In this document: piece by piece, positions 1 through 9,813 of the stretch
Position numbering within the stretch: position 1 is the stretch's first letter
How the letters are laid out: each line of letters begins with the position of its first letter
Origin: Closterium sp. NIES-65
Taxonomy: Eukaryota > Streptophyta > Zygnematophyceae > Desmidiales > Closteriaceae
Length of the DNA stretch: 64,000 bases
Direction of reading: 5' to 3'
NCBI GenBank assembly: GCA_948144175.1
Contig: CANXME010002544.1
Span: 124,001 to 188,000 of the forward strand
Notes under the pieces: generated by a model
What the model saw: the letters and a program-made list of their open reading frames with translations, nothing else
Databases searched by the model: none
What the model was told of the DNA's origin: nothing
Program-made: the position numbers and the translations under genes

Positions 1-3000
1 CTCCCCCAACTACGCAGATGTATCCTCCCACAGATGAGGAATCCTCCTTCTCAGAGGCCCACGTAGCATCAGTAAAGCAAGTGAGAAAGAGCTTGCCTTC
101 TCCAAGCCTCTCCCCCTTCTCTTTCAGCACCTCAACCCCTTTCTGCTTCACCTGTGCAGATGCGGAGTATTGAACTCCAATGCTTGGGTGAGAGTTCAGA
201 TACTTCACCACACGCTCAGCTGCATCCACCTGCTCCTCTGATGGATTCTGCACTACCCTAGCCAGCTGCCCAACCGAGAAAGAGATGTCGGGTCTCGTGT
301 GAACTGCTGCATACAAGAGGCTGCCCACCAAGGACTGAAATTGCTGCTGCTCCTCGGCTTCAACCCCTTCATCCTCTGCAGCTTTCACAAGCTTGAATTC
401 TGCTGGCAGGGGAGTTGCAACCTTGCGCTCATTCTCAATTCCTTGCTTCTCCCCCAGCTCCTTGATGAACTTCTCCTGGTGCAGTTTCAACCACCTGTGA
501 TCTGGATCCCTCTCCACGTGCATCCCGAGGTAGTACTTTACCTCCCCAAGGTTCTTGCACTTGAAGTTCTCCATCAGCTGCTGCTGGACCTTCTGGATCT
601 CCTTCATGCTGCTGCTAAAGAGAAGAATGTCGTCCACATAGACCAGAAACAGCACCAGCTTCTCCCCCTCCCCCTTGAGAAAGAGGCTCTCATCACAGCT
701 GCTGGTCCTGAATCCCATCTCCTCTAAAACAGCTGCCAACTTCTGGTACCAGCAGCGTGGCGCCTGCTTCAAGCCGTAGATAGACTTTTTCAGCTTGCAC
801 ACCCTGCCCGTACCATCCTCATACCCAGGCGGCTGCGTCATGAACACCTCCTCCTCTAAAATCCCATTGAGGAATGCCGTTGATATATCCATCTGGATAA
901 TGAACTTCCCACCAACGGCTGCATCTGCCAACAAGACACGAAGGGTAGGGGGTTTGGCAGTGGGAGCAAAGATCTCATTGAAGTCCCGCTTCTCCTTCTG
1001 CATAAACCCCTTAGCCACCAACCTACTCTTGTAGATGGTGACCTGCCCCTTGTCGTCAGTCTTGATCCTTAGCACCCACTTGCATTGTACCGCTTTCTTT
1101 CCCTCAGGCAGCACCACTAGTTCCCAAGTCCCATTCTCCAGCAGGCTCTGGTATTCAGCATCCCTGGAAGCTAGCCATTTGTCCCTATCTGGTCCAGCTA
1201 ATGCCTCCTCCATGCTAGCTGGTTCCTCTGGTGCAGGGGCAAGAAAACAGTACGCAGGTTGATCCTCCTCATCCGGGTCATAGCCATGCGGTAGAATCAG
1301 CAATGCCTCCTCGGTCCCAAGCTGCTGCTCCGCTACATCAGCTCCTGCAGTCAGCTTCTTAGTAGCCATACGGGTACGTCCTGGCCTGGAGACGGGTGTC
1401 TCCCATCCCTTCATAATAACACCCTTCGGCTTCTTAGTTTTCCCCTGCTGCTGCTCTCCTCCCTCGGATCCAGCAGCTCCACTAGTGCTACCGCTAATCT
1501 CCACACCATCACCTCCACCAGCAGGTGCCTCCTGCACCTTCTCTTTATCACCACCCTCTGCAGCTGCCTCCTCTCCCTCCTCCCACACACTAGGAGTCAG
1601 GTCCAGCTGCATGGTAATCTGCTCCATCTGCTGGGACACCCTGGCCTCCGGCTGTTTCTCCCAGCTCCCATACATCATGCCCTCAACAAACTTCACATCC
1701 CTGCTGTCAAATAACACACCCTTGGAGGGTTCCCACAGCAGCCATCCCTTGCTCTCAGCAGCCAGCCCCAAATGCACACACCAGATTGCACTCGCCCCCA
1801 ACTTACTGCGATAGGTCTTGGGAACGTGGGCGACTGCCATGCAACCGAACACCCTCAGCATGTCCACCGGCGGCTTCCTCCCAAGCCACCTCTCCAACGG
1901 CACCCACGAGTCATCCCCAACCTTTGTGAGTACCCTGTTTCTAGCGACCGTAGCGTGCCGAACAGCATGGGGCCACATGGAGTTGCCCAGCCCAGATTCT
2001 ATGAGCAGCGCCCTAGCTGTCTCCAGAATTGTCCGGTTCGCCCGTTCTGCTACACCGTTAGACTGTGGGGTGTAAGCCGTGGTCAGCTCCCTCTGGATGC
2101 CCTGCTTCTTGAGCCAGGCCGTCATCTCAGCTCCAAGGAACTCACCACCCCGATCTGTCCTAATCCGCTTCACCACACACTCCGCTTGCTTCTCCACGAA
2201 TGGCAGCCAATCGTCCCGAATCGTGGAGGCGGCGTGATCTTTCTGCTTCAGCGGATACGCCCACATTAGCCTGCTCCAGTCATCCACTATGGTTAAGAAG
2301 TACCGCTCCCCCTTGTGTCCCTGAACCGGCAGCGGCCCCACCAAGTCCATGTGGACCAGCTCCAACGGCTTCTTGCTCCTGCCAGCCACACTATGGAAGG
2401 GGAAACGGGTGAACTTTGAAAGGAGGCAAATTTCACAGTTATCATCGGGTGGTTGTCCGTTCAGCTTTAAGCCCTTAACGGCTCCATCCTTCTCCAGCTG
2501 CTTCAGCAAAGGCATTGCCACATGCCCCAATCGTCGGTGTGCAGTTGCCCAATCTGTCTCCCCAGATCTGGCCGACACTTTCACACCAACCCCTCCAACG
2601 GCGTTGCACTCCCCCTGGGATGCAGACCCTTCTCCAGCCTGCCCCCCACCGTGCCACGCCAGCGCCGGCAGCTGCCACATAGATCTGTACACGTCATTGC
2701 TCTCGTGCAGATCCCAAAGCACCCGATTGCCCAGCTTCCCCTTATAAGTGCGAGCCCCATCCGTGTTGGTGTTCACCCCAGCCTTGCCAAGCTTACGGAG
2801 GGAGATGAGGTTGGCCTTCAGGTCGGGGACGAGGAGAACGTCGTGCAGCACCACCGGCTTGCCATCCGCTCCCTTAAATGCAGCTCGTCCCGCACCAGCC
2901 ACCTTCAACATGTGTCCAGAGGCAGAGCACACCTCATTAATCGGTGCAGCGCGTACGTCGTCCAGCAGGTCCTTGCGCGGCGTCATTGTCCAAGCAGCGC

Positions 3001-4198
3001 CTGTGTCCAACACCCAATAGTCCAGGGGGTGCAGCTCTGCTCCAGCCTTAGCAGATGCGTCTCCTTGCTCCCCCTTGTCTCCCATATGGAAGAATTGGCC
3101 CGCGGTGCGCTCCTTCTTCTTCTCCGCACCGCCGTTGCCCTTCGGGTTGTTGTCGGACGAATCAGCGACCATGTTGGCGCCGTTTTTCTGGTTCCTCCGC
3201 GCGCCGCCATCCTGGTGACGATTCTGGGGGGTCCATCCATCGGGTTTCTTATAGCACAAAAACCAGGGGTGCCCTTCCTTCTCACAATACCAGCAACTCC
3301 CTTTCATTTTGCCACCAGCACCCGACTTGCCCCCACGTCCAGATTTCGCACCGCGACCCCAACCGGTACCTCCTTGTTGGTCGTTGGAGTCGTCGTCTTT
3401 CTTTGCACCGCGTCCAGCACCACCGAAGCCACGTCCTTTGCCACGTCGGCTCCCTTGCATCCCGTAGCCGCTGCTGCCGTCGTCTCCACCCCTCAGTTGG
3501 CGGCGACGGAAGTCCTCCTCCAGAATCTTCGTCCGCACCCACTCGAGCGTCCACAAGCTCTGGTTCTGCGGCAGGCTCAATCCGCTCGTAAATTGAAGCC
3601 ACGATTCCGGCAGCAGCGAGAGCATCTTCAAGCACTTTGTTTGCTCCGGGTAGGTGATTCCCGCGGTCGCCAACTTCGCGTAGAGGTCGCGCAATTTGTC
3701 CAGGACAGGTTGCACCGGCTCTCCCTCGCTCAGGCGCAACGCGGACAGCTCCCTCTCCAGCATCAATGTTGCAACAACGGAGGTCGGGGCGTGCAGCTCC
3801 TTCAACACCGTCCACGCCTTCGGACCACACTCAGCCTCCGGCAGCAGGTGCATGACGTGGTGACGCTGGTTCAGCTCCAAACTCTGCGACATCAAGTAGT
3901 AGCCAGCCGAGGCGCGCTCGTCCCAATCTTCCTGAAGGGCGGGGTCACTCGGTCTAGGCTCCTCCCCAATCATTAGTTTCAGCAATCCGATTTGACGGAA
4001 ATAAAGTTGCATTTTCCAGGCCCAATCATCATAACCCTCACCATTGAACTTCTCGACGGTGAAGTTTTTCAGCACCTCCTTGATCAGCGAGCCCTGGCTT
4101 GTTCGCGCTCCCCTTGGCGCAGAAACACCAGAATCTTGGCTGCCGCTACGATCTTGGGCTGAAGATTCACCAGCTACCGCCGAGGTGTTGCCCGCCAT
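1..4198 (-). CDS. R1-a Gag-Pol polyprotein (partial, no stop before window edge)
   Basis: The polyprotein provides a Ty1/copia element with Gag, aspartic protease, integrase, reverse transcriptase and RNase H. The ATG at 4198-4196 lies 31 bases after the primer-binding site and matches the start of R1-f. I stepped through the frame codon by codon and found no stop in 1,399 codons; landmark positions keep the same spacing as in R1-f, so there is no net indel. Visible motifs are the CX2CX4HX4C zinc knuckle (CWYC...HPWFLC, near 3255-3296), the protease DTGA, the integrase HRRLGH/CEIC zinc pair, the RTDRGGEF and AERANR integrase residues, and the reverse transcriptase YVDD at 629-640. RNase H is cut by the edge. 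Unlike R1-f it keeps the first integrase zinc-binding His. It is plausibly functional, but the last part of the frame is unseen. Confidence 0.92.
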   Translation of the reverse strand, partial: MAGNTSAVAGESSAQDRSGSQDSGVSAPRGARTSQGSLIKEVLKNFTVEKFNGEGYDDWAWKMQLYFRQIGLLKLMIGEEPRPSDPALQEDWDERASAGYYLMSQSLELNQRHHVMHLLPEAECGPKAWTVLKELHAPTSVVATLMLERELSALRLSEGEPVQPVLDKLRDLYAKLATAGITYPEQTKCLKMLSLLPESWLQFTSGLSLPQNQSLWTLEWVRTKILEEDFRRRQLRGGDDGSSGYGMQGSRRGKGRGFGGAGRGAKKDDDSNDQQGGTGWGRGAKSGRGGKSGAGGKMKGSCWYCEKEGHPWFLCYKKPDGWTPQNRHQDGGARRNQKNGANMVADSSDNNPKGNGGAEKKKERTAGQFFHMGDKGEQGDASAKAGAELHPLDYWVLDTGAAWTMTPRKDLLDDVRAAPINEVCSASGHMLKVAGAGRAAFKGADGKPVVLHDVLLVPDLKANLISLRKLGKAGVNTNTDGARTYKGKLGNRVLWDLHESNDVYRSMWQLPALAWHGGGQAGEGSASQGECNAVGGVGVKVSARSGETDWATAHRRLGHVAMPLLKQLEKDGAVKGLKLNGQPPDDNCEICLLSKFTRFPFHSVAGRSKKPLELVHMDLVGPLPVQGHKGERYFLTIVDDWSRLMWAYPLKQKDHAASTIRDDWLPFVEKQAECVVKRIRTDRGGEFLGAEMTAWLKKQGIQRELTTAYTPQSNGVAERANRTILETARALLIESGLGNSMWPHAVRHATVARNRVLTKVGDDSWVPLERWLGRKPPVDMLRVFGCMAVAHVPKTYRSKLGASAIWCVHLGLAAESKGWLLWEPSKGVLFDSRDVKFVEGMMYGSWEKQPEARVSQQMEQITMQLDLTPSVWEEGEEAAAEGGDKEKVQEAPAGGGDGVEISGSTSGAAGSEGGEQQQGKTKKPKGVIMKGWETPVSRPGRTRMATKKLTAGADVAEQQLGTEEALLILPHGYDPDEEDQPAYCFLAPAPEEPASMEEALAGPDRDKWLASRDAEYQSLLENGTWELVVLPEGKKAVQCKWVLRIKTDDKGQVTIYKSRLVAKGFMQKEKRDFNEIFAPTAKPPTLRVLLADAAVGGKFIIQMDISTAFLNGILEEEVFMTQPPGYEDGTGRVCKLKKSIYGLKQAPRCWYQKLAAVLEEMGFRTSSCDESLFLKGEGEKLVLFLVYVDDILLFSSSMKEIQKVQQQLMENFKCKNLGEVKYYLGMHVERDPDHRWLKLHQEKFIKELGEKQGIENERKVATPLPAEFKLVKAAEDEGVEAEEQQQFQSLVGSLLYAAVHTRPDISFSVGQLARVVQNPSEEQVDAAERVVKYLNSHPSIGVQYSASAQVKQKGVEVLKEKGERLGEGKLFLTCFTDATWASEKEDSSSVGGYICVVGG

Positions 4199-4229
4199 AG
4201 CTACCTATAACGAGGATCACTATAACGCA

Positions 4230-4241
4230 GCTCTGATACCA
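4230..4241 (-). other. Primer-binding site of R1-a
   Basis: The minus strand reads TGGTATCAGAGC, the complement of the 3' end of plant initiator-Met tRNA, three bases inside the LTR. It is the expected start of minus-strand DNA synthesis. Confidence 0.9.
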
Positions 4242-4244
4242 GCT

Positions 4245-5337
4245 TGTTGGTGTAAGGGCCTAATAAACTCAAGCTATTAAGACTTTATCAAACTTAAAAC
4301 CTCTCCTCGGGGTCACCTCCAAGGGTCCTTGGGTGCCTGGTACAAGACCAGCCCCTATCCTCGGGTCCGAGTTTGTAGAGAGAGGGATCAAGAGGGACTT
4401 AGTCAAAACAGCAAGAGTACCTTGAACGTCGCGCAGCGTATCGTGCAGACCGTCGACCGGATTAAGCTGAGAATTTGCTATATCGAAGCTCACTCTAAGA
4501 GCTTTAAAATAAGCCAAGTTGCCTCGCGAAAAGTTCTGCCATTACGAAGTTATGGCTCGGACAGCGTTAGCCTAGCTTTGGAGTGCTAGCATACTAGCGT
4601 TGACTTGGGTAGCATTCCGCCGTCGCATCGCGTAGAAACGAAATTCCAGCAAGGAAGGAATTCGCTTGAATCAATTTCACTATGTTCAGGTACAAACAGA
4701 GAAGGAATAAATAGCTCTAGCTAGCAAGGACCTTGGGAATCAACCTGGGAACAACCAGGGATGATCCCAAATAATTCCAAGCAACAGAACCAACCTGGCT
4801 GAACAAAATAGCAGGTGATAGGTTGGTGAACAACCTCTGGTTCTGTTTTTCCAACCTGGGAAAACAACAACCAGGTTCAGGTCCTAAAAACAGAACCTGT
4901 TTTGTCTTTGCCCAACCAGCCAAATGCTGGTTCCGCTGGTTTCCCCTGGCCCTGTAGCATGCAGATACAGACAAACAACATCCAACCTTCACCTAAATTG
5001 TACCCCTATAGTGCCTGCCCTGCTACACTATAGACAACCAAACAAAACAGTACAATTTCGAGTTGGATAGAACTGAATCTGCGCAATCAAGTAAGTTGAA
5101 CCGCAAAGCTTCCATCTTGGGTTCCTTTGCGAGCTCGTCCTTTCTGCTTGTACTGTTCATAGCGCGTACAATGTTATGCCGAAGCGCACATTTTGCGAGT
5201 ACCTGCAAATGCTTCAAGCGAAAATTGCGAAAGCAAACAAACACACAAACATACCATTCACACGCAAATGCATTCGCACACGCATACTCGTACAAACAGA
5301 CGGCAGGATGTCGTGCAATGTGAATTTGCACCCAACA
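4245..5337 (-). repeat. 5' LTR of R1-a (1,093 bp)
   Basis: It is complete, with TG...CA ends (plus strand TGTTGGTGTAAGG at 4245, TTGCACCCAACA ending 5337) and the family length of 1,093 bp. It contains the conserved cassette (about 4298-4377) and the stretch rich in CCAGGTT/AACCTGG motifs. It presumably carries the element's promoter and polyadenylation signals. Confidence 0.95.
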
Positions 5338-5476
5338 GCAACTTGTGGCGAAGAGGTTCCGGTACATGGTAGTAGTAAAAGCACCCAAAGATGCGTAGGC
5401 GGGATAGGTTCGGCTTCGTTCCGGTCCATGCTTCGAACAGAGTCGTTCCCGGTAACGCACTCGCCTCTCCCCACCA
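5338..5476 (-). pseudogene. CopB integrase C-terminal fragment
   Basis: The minus strand translates as a typical copia integrase C-terminal segment, with TLFEAWTGTKPNLSRLRIFG followed by HVPEPLRHKL. It joins in frame to the NEW residues at 6571 once the solo LTR and one copy of the CACCA duplication are removed. This shows that the LTR landed inside an already existing integrase gene. It is only 46 codons, cut on the left by R1-a. Confidence 0.85.
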
Positions 5477-6570
5477 TATTGGTGTAAGGGCCTAAAAAAC
5501 TCAAGCTATTAAGACTTTATCAAACTTAAAACCTCTCCTCGGGGTCACCTCCAAGGGTCCTTGGGTGCCTGGTACAAGACCAGCCCCTATCCTCGGGTCC
5601 GAGTTTGTAGAGAGAGGAGTCAAGAATGACTTAGCCAAAATAGCAAGAGTACCTTGAACATCGCGCAGCGTATCGTGCAGACCGTCAATCGGATTAAGCT
5701 GAGAATTTCCTATATCGAAGCTCGCTCCAAGAGCTTTAAAATGAACCAATTTGCCCTGCGAGAAGTTCTGCCATTACGGAGTTATGGCTCGGACAGCGTT
5801 TGCCTAGCATTGGAGTGGTAGCGTACTAGCGTTGACTCGGGTAGCATTCCGCCATCGCACCGCGTAGAAACGAAATTCCAGCAAGAGAGGAATTCGCTTG
5901 AATCAAATTGACTATGTCCAGGTACAAACAGAGAAAGAATAAATAGGTCTAGCTAGCAAATACCTTGGGTATAAACATGGGAACAACCAGGGATGATCCC
6001 AAATAATTGCAAGCAACAGAACCAACCTGGCTGGACAAAACAGCAGGTGGTAGGTTGGTAAACAACACCTGCTTCTGTTTTTTCATCCAGGGAAAATAAC
6101 AACCAGGTTCAGGTCCTATAAAGAGAACCTGTTTTGTCTTTGCCCAACCAGGCAAATGCTGGTTCCGCTGGTTTCCCTTGGCCCTGTAGTATGCAGATTC
6201 AGACAAAGAACATCCAACCTTCACCTAAATTGTACCCCTATAGTGCCTGCCCTGCTACACTATAGTCAACCAAACAAAACAGTACAATTTCGAGTTGGAT
6301 AGAACTGAATCTGCGCAATCAATTTAACCGAACCGCAAAGCTTTCATCTTGGGTTCCTTTGCGAGCTCATCCTTTCTGCTTGTATTGTTCATAGCGAATA
6401 CAATGTTGTGCCGAAGCGTACAATGCGTGAGTACCTGCAAATACTTCAAGCGAAAAAATGTGAAAGCAAACAAGCACACGAACATTCCATTCACACCCAA
6501 ATGCATTCGCACACGCATACTCGTACAAACAGACGGCAGGATGTCGTGCAATGTGAATTTGCACCCAACA
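5477..6570 (-). repeat. R1 solo LTR (1,094 bp) with CACCA target duplication
   Basis: This is a full LTR without internal sequence, flanked by CACCA at 5472-5476 and again at 6571-6575. A solo LTR with an intact duplication is the product of recombination between the two LTRs of a former full element. The terminal dinucleotide next to the left duplication is mutated (TA instead of TG on the plus strand), and it carries many private substitutions, so it is older than R1-f. Confidence 0.93.
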
Positions 6571-6967
6571 CACCACTCGTTCCCAATCTTGGAGTGTTGA
6601 AGAAGTGAACGAACGGCTTTCATCAACATGCGATTAAGCTGCTCCGCCGCTCCATTTTGTTGGGGTGTGTAGGGTGTCGTGACGTCGTGCTTAATGCCCT
6701 TGCTCTTCATGCATTTTTCAAGTTCGTTGTTCACGAATTCGCCGCCACCATCGGTGCGAATACATTTCAACCGCTTCTTGTCGTCGCCGCGAACTTCGAG
6801 CGCCCACTTTTGAATCGCCTTGGCCGCGTCGCCCTTAGCCTTCAAGAGTCGGGTCCAACACATCCGCGTCGCATTGTCGAGCATCTTCAAAAGGAACCGC
6901 GCCTCTCCCTTTGATGTGCACCGCATCGGTTCACACACGCCCATGTGAACAAGAGCAAGCAGGTTCT
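6571..6967 (-). pseudogene. CopB integrase core (degenerate)
   Basis: The minus-strand frame shows the second half of a copia integrase catalytic core: a WTRLLKAKGDA segment, RTDGGGEF with the second catalytic Asp, then TPYTPQQNGAAEQLNR with the Glu. The segment expected to read VHSDVCGPM reads VHMGVCEPM, so the first catalytic Asp appears replaced by Gly. A frameshift near 6970 separates it from the zinc-binding part. By homology it inserted CopB DNA into chromosomes; the present copy cannot. Confidence 0.85.
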
Positions 6968-6977
6968 TAGCGAGGGA

Positions 6978-7580
6978 TCACGTTCGGCTACCAAATGGCT
7001 TGCGAGCCATATTTCCTTCGACACACGCCGTGGACACGCCCTTCTCGTCGTCGCAGGCGATCATGTCGACTCCCTTCGCAAGTCCTTTGTTGGCTAACTC
7101 CTTGACCGACTCATAGTTGGCGTGCGCAAGCCGATTATGCCACGCTTTGAGGGTCGCCTTGGAGTCTTGCGCCACGTTGGATGAAGCCACTCTGGGGTGC
7201 GTCTTCAATTGGTAGAGTTCTCTGTTGTTAACACCTTGCACGAATTGCTCCCCCTTCCAAAAGAGGTTCATCGTCGCGCCATCGATGGTGACCTTCACGC
7301 CGTTCTTCGCGAGTTGAGTGACGGAGAGTAGATTCACCTTCAATCCCGGGACGTGAAGCACGTTCGTGATGTCCACCGGTCCGCCATCGACAATGAGACG
7401 CGTACTCCCACCTCCGACCACCGGTAGCAACTTGTTGTTTCCGAAGACGATGCTCGTGACGTCTCCCGGAGCGCCAATGTTGTTGAGGAGCGACGCCGAG
7501 TGCGTCATGTGTTGCGTTGCGCCGGTATCGAGGAACCACGCGTCGCTTGGAGTTTTGTTCCCGTTGCCGGCCAATAACAC
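6978..7580 (-). pseudogene. CopB protease and pre-integrase segment
   Basis: This 200-codon open stretch begins near the end of gag and contains the aspartic protease signature DAWFLDTGATQHMT (active-site triplet at 7521-7529). It continues through the family-typical LHVPGLKVNLLSV and a pre-integrase segment with the HNRLAH half of the zinc-binding site. The Cys pair downstream is incomplete (ACVEGNMARKPFG). It is open in itself but isolated from its neighbours by frameshifts. Confidence 0.87.
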
Positions 7581-8180
7581 GAGCGTCTCCTCTGAATCAT
7601 CGGCTTCGCCGGATGCCGTGTGCGTGTTGCCCTCTTCATCCCGCGCCTTTGATAAAGTCCAATTGCTCGGCCGCTTCCGACACTCCCGCCAAAAGTGTCC
7701 CGGTTTGCCGCAATAGTGGCACTTGCCGCGATGTCGCTCCTACCGGATGATTCCTTCGTCGAACCCTTGCTCCACTTGGACTTCTTTCCGGAACTCCCTC
7801 TGGAGTACATGACGGGCCCCTCGCTCTTATTAGCGAATTGTCGGCGACGCGATTCCTCGTGGAGAAGCCGACTGACCATCATTTCCTTCGTCCAAGTCTT
7901 TTGCACGCTATCGAGTGTCGTAATCACCGTCGACCACTCTTCCGGAAGGCCGCAAAGCAAGGTGAGAATCCAATCCTCCTCCGTGACCGTTCCACCGAGG
8001 TCCACGAACGTTTCTCCGAGTTCCTCCACACGAGTCGTATACTCGTGCATCGATTCGCCGCTCGCATCTTCACCGTGTATAACGCATTCTGGGCTAGGAT
8101 CTTGCCGTGGAGAGTCTTGTTCACGTGGATCGTTTTGAGCCACTTCCACGCTTTATACGCCGACGCTTCGAGCTTGATGC
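7581..8180 (-). pseudogene. CopB gag remnant with zinc knuckle
   Basis: Different minus-strand frames give pieces of a copia Gag: KTIHVNKTLHGKIL near 8110-8150, then LTLLCGLPEEWSTVITTLDS near 7905-7965, and a nucleocapsid CX2CX4HX4C knuckle (CHYCGKPGHFWREC) at 7680-7721. The change of frame between them means at least two frameshifts. The N-terminal part is absent upstream of about 8180. Confidence 0.8.
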
Positions 8181-8260
8181 ACATGCCAACACCCTCGCCC
8201 GCCCGCGCTCCCTCGCCCGCCCGCACCTTTTCTTTTGAGTGCAAAATGTTGTTTGCACTT

Positions 8261-8389
8261 CAACCTACCGCCTATTCGCATGCGGTGAAGGTAAATGACG
8301 TTTTTTTTTTTTTTTTTATGTAATTTGTTTTGTCTGGGTTGCGCATGAGCTATCAGGAGCTGTCGCCACGAAAAACCACGAGCATCCAC
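8261..8389. other. Low-complexity spacer with a T17 tract
   Basis: It contains an uninterrupted T run at 8301-8317 and otherwise nothing I recognise. The run could be the poly(A) tail of a minus-strand retrocopy, but no body is visible. Confidence 0.45.
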
Positions 8390-8773
8390 AAGCGTTTACG
8401 AGTAAGTATTGCCCAAAGAATTAAGTATGGGTGAGTGTGTTTCAACTGATGTCGTATGGAGAAAGCTGGAATTTCGAAGCATGTTTCCAGCTATCTTTCC
8501 GGTAGGCTGTTAGCTTTCGTTTTTTGTGGGTCAGTATAAATTTGTGAATGCGCTTGTTTGTGATCAACCTTTTGATGAATGAAATATTCACTATGCGCAA
8601 ATATGTTTGGGAGCGTTCTACTTACACTTGGTGTGTGCCTCGACAAACACGCGCCCTTGGTTACGGGCTGGCTTTGGCAGGCACCCGAAGACCCTTGGAG
8701 GTGACCCCGAGGGGGCTTCTTAGAGTGTAATAAAGGTGTGCGGAGAGTTTTAAATCCCATTTGGTTGTCAACA
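8390..8773 (+). repeat. Remnant of an unrelated LTR carrying the R1-like cassette
   Basis: The segment 8641-8720 resembles the 3' part of the R1 LTR on the plus strand, including CTGGC, GGCACCCGAAGACCCTTGG and AGGTGACCCCGAGG, then a TGTAATAAAGG stretch. The flanking bases do not match R1. A TATA-like CAGTATAAAT lies near 8532, and a plausible LTR end CAACA lies at 8769-8773. I infer the tail of an LTR from another family; its left limit is a guess. Confidence 0.5.
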
Positions 8774-8872
8774 CATTCGTCCGCCCCATCCGCCTCTCTT
8801 GTAATCATTACAGTTACGTCAAAATCATAGAAAATGTGGCATTAAGAGCTTATCTTCATAAAAGGAAACATG

Positions 8873-9010
8873 TGTTTGAATAAGGAAACAGGAATGAATG
8901 ACTAAAGCAGGATGAGTGGCAAAAGTAGCAACCCTAACAAAGGGTTGTACCCAATAGGGATAATCCACTACAGCCTAACATCATTCGCATGATATAAACA
9001 TGTTTTGACA
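8873..9010 (-). repeat. 3' LTR of CopC (138 bp)
   Basis: It aligns along its length with 15323-15460 (shared GAATAAGGAAACA, GAATGACTAAAGCAGGATGA and CCACTACAGCCTAACATCA). On the minus strand it starts TGTCAAAACATG, and it is preceded by a polypurine tract (minus-strand TATAGGGGAG, 9011-9020). LTRs this short are unusual for a full-size copia element. Confidence 0.85.
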
Positions 9011-9522
9011 CTCCCCTATAAGCAAAGTGGGGGACAACAAGGGGTCATAGGACAAGTCAAGAGAAGGAGCAAAGCAAAATAAAGCCCAGGGTGGATCTCA
9101 AGATCATCATGCATTTTGGGCACAAACAAGCGGCCTCAAGACCAGTTAACATGCAGGGTTTATAATAACAAAAATAGTACACTGATCACAACCTGGCAAG
9201 TATTCATGCCGAAATATATCATATATGTCAGTGTACAACAAGAGCAAAATCAATAGCAGGTCCTACGATATCATTAATTTTTCCCTGAAATTCCTGATTT
9301 TCAGCCTAGTTTTGTGTACTTAGACTGATTTTTTAGTGTTGAGATTTTTGCGACACTGATCTTTTCAGCCTTTATTTCATAGCTAACACTGATTTTCGAG
9401 TCTTTTATCGAATTATCCATTGAATGCACATTCCGAATCCTTCCGTGAAACACCCGAGAGATTCAGTCAACCAACATTTCCATTTTGTAAACATACAACC
9501 GGTAAGACACTGCTAGGTAACA

Positions 9523-9686
9523 GGATGAACTGTCTCAGTGGTTCAAAATTGAGACCAAATGGTAAGGTTCCCAGTTCGAATCCCTCTACTGACATGTTTC
9601 GAAAAGACTACTCTCATATACAAAGGCATCATATGATTCGAAATTCAGGCTTAGGAACCCTAAAGCCATCTCGAGGTTTTTTTTTT
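9523..9686 (+). repeat. Candidate tRNA-derived SINE
   Basis: A polymerase III A-box-like TGTCTCAGTGG (9531-9541) is followed 32 bases on by an exact B-box GTTCGAATC (9574-9582), within a tRNA-like head. The segment ends in a T10 run at 9677-9686. It sits within an about 500-bp stretch (9235-9740) absent from the corresponding part of CopD, which supports a later insertion. No clear target duplication was found and the limits are approximate. It is not a functional tRNA gene, because no acceptor or anticodon stem can be paired convincingly. Confidence 0.5.
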
Positions 9687-9813
9687 AGGAACCCTGAAAA
9701 TTCAGGCTTTTTTTCACAGGGACCCTGATGCATCAACGTCCCTAAAAGTGAATCTGAGGGCCTGATCACAAGCGAGGCAGAGTGAGGACAAGCCCAAGAG
9801 CAGTGCGGAAACA

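Larger units (their letters stand above)
1..5337 (-). mobile_element. R1-a, Ty1/copia element, 3' end beyond the left edge
   Basis: Reading on the minus strand the order is 5' LTR (4245-5337), initiator-Met primer-binding site (4230-4241), then an open gag-pol frame from 4198 to the window edge. The C-terminal end of pol, the polypurine tract and the 3' LTR lie outside. Its LTR shares diagnostic variants with the complete copy R1-f, for example the TTTTGCGAG form near 5191, so the two belong to the same recent subfamily. It is inserted in the integrase gene of CopB; the flanking 5 bases after its LTR are GCAAC (5338-5342), the expected target duplication, whose partner is off-window. Confidence 0.93.
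5338..8260 (-). mobile_element. CopB, decayed Ty1/copia relic interrupted by an R1 solo LTR
   Basis: Coding fragments on the minus strand run from gag (right) through protease and integrase (left). They are split by the solo LTR at 5477-6570, and at 5337 by the insertion of R1-a, so reverse transcriptase and RNase H must lie left of the window if they survive. No LTR or primer-binding site of CopB is recognisable; its 5' end fades into low-complexity sequence near 8180-8260. The proteins differ clearly from R1, so this is another copia lineage. Frameshifts and lost catalytic residues show it is dead. Confidence 0.85.

Noticed and set aside
2522-3976. A 484-codon plus-strand open frame, with a matching one at 43928-45385 on the minus strand
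   Set aside because: It is exactly antisense to gag-pol of R1-a and R1-f, shows no domain of its own and exists because the sense codon use leaves the opposite frame open.
6324-6944. A 206-codon frame joining CopB integrase to LTR sequence as a fusion gene
   Set aside because: The C-terminal part is merely read-through into the solo R1 LTR after the CACCA insertion point.
9523-9600. A functional tRNA gene
   Set aside because: A- and B-box-like motifs are present, but I cannot form the acceptor and anticodon stems; a tRNA-derived SINE fits better.
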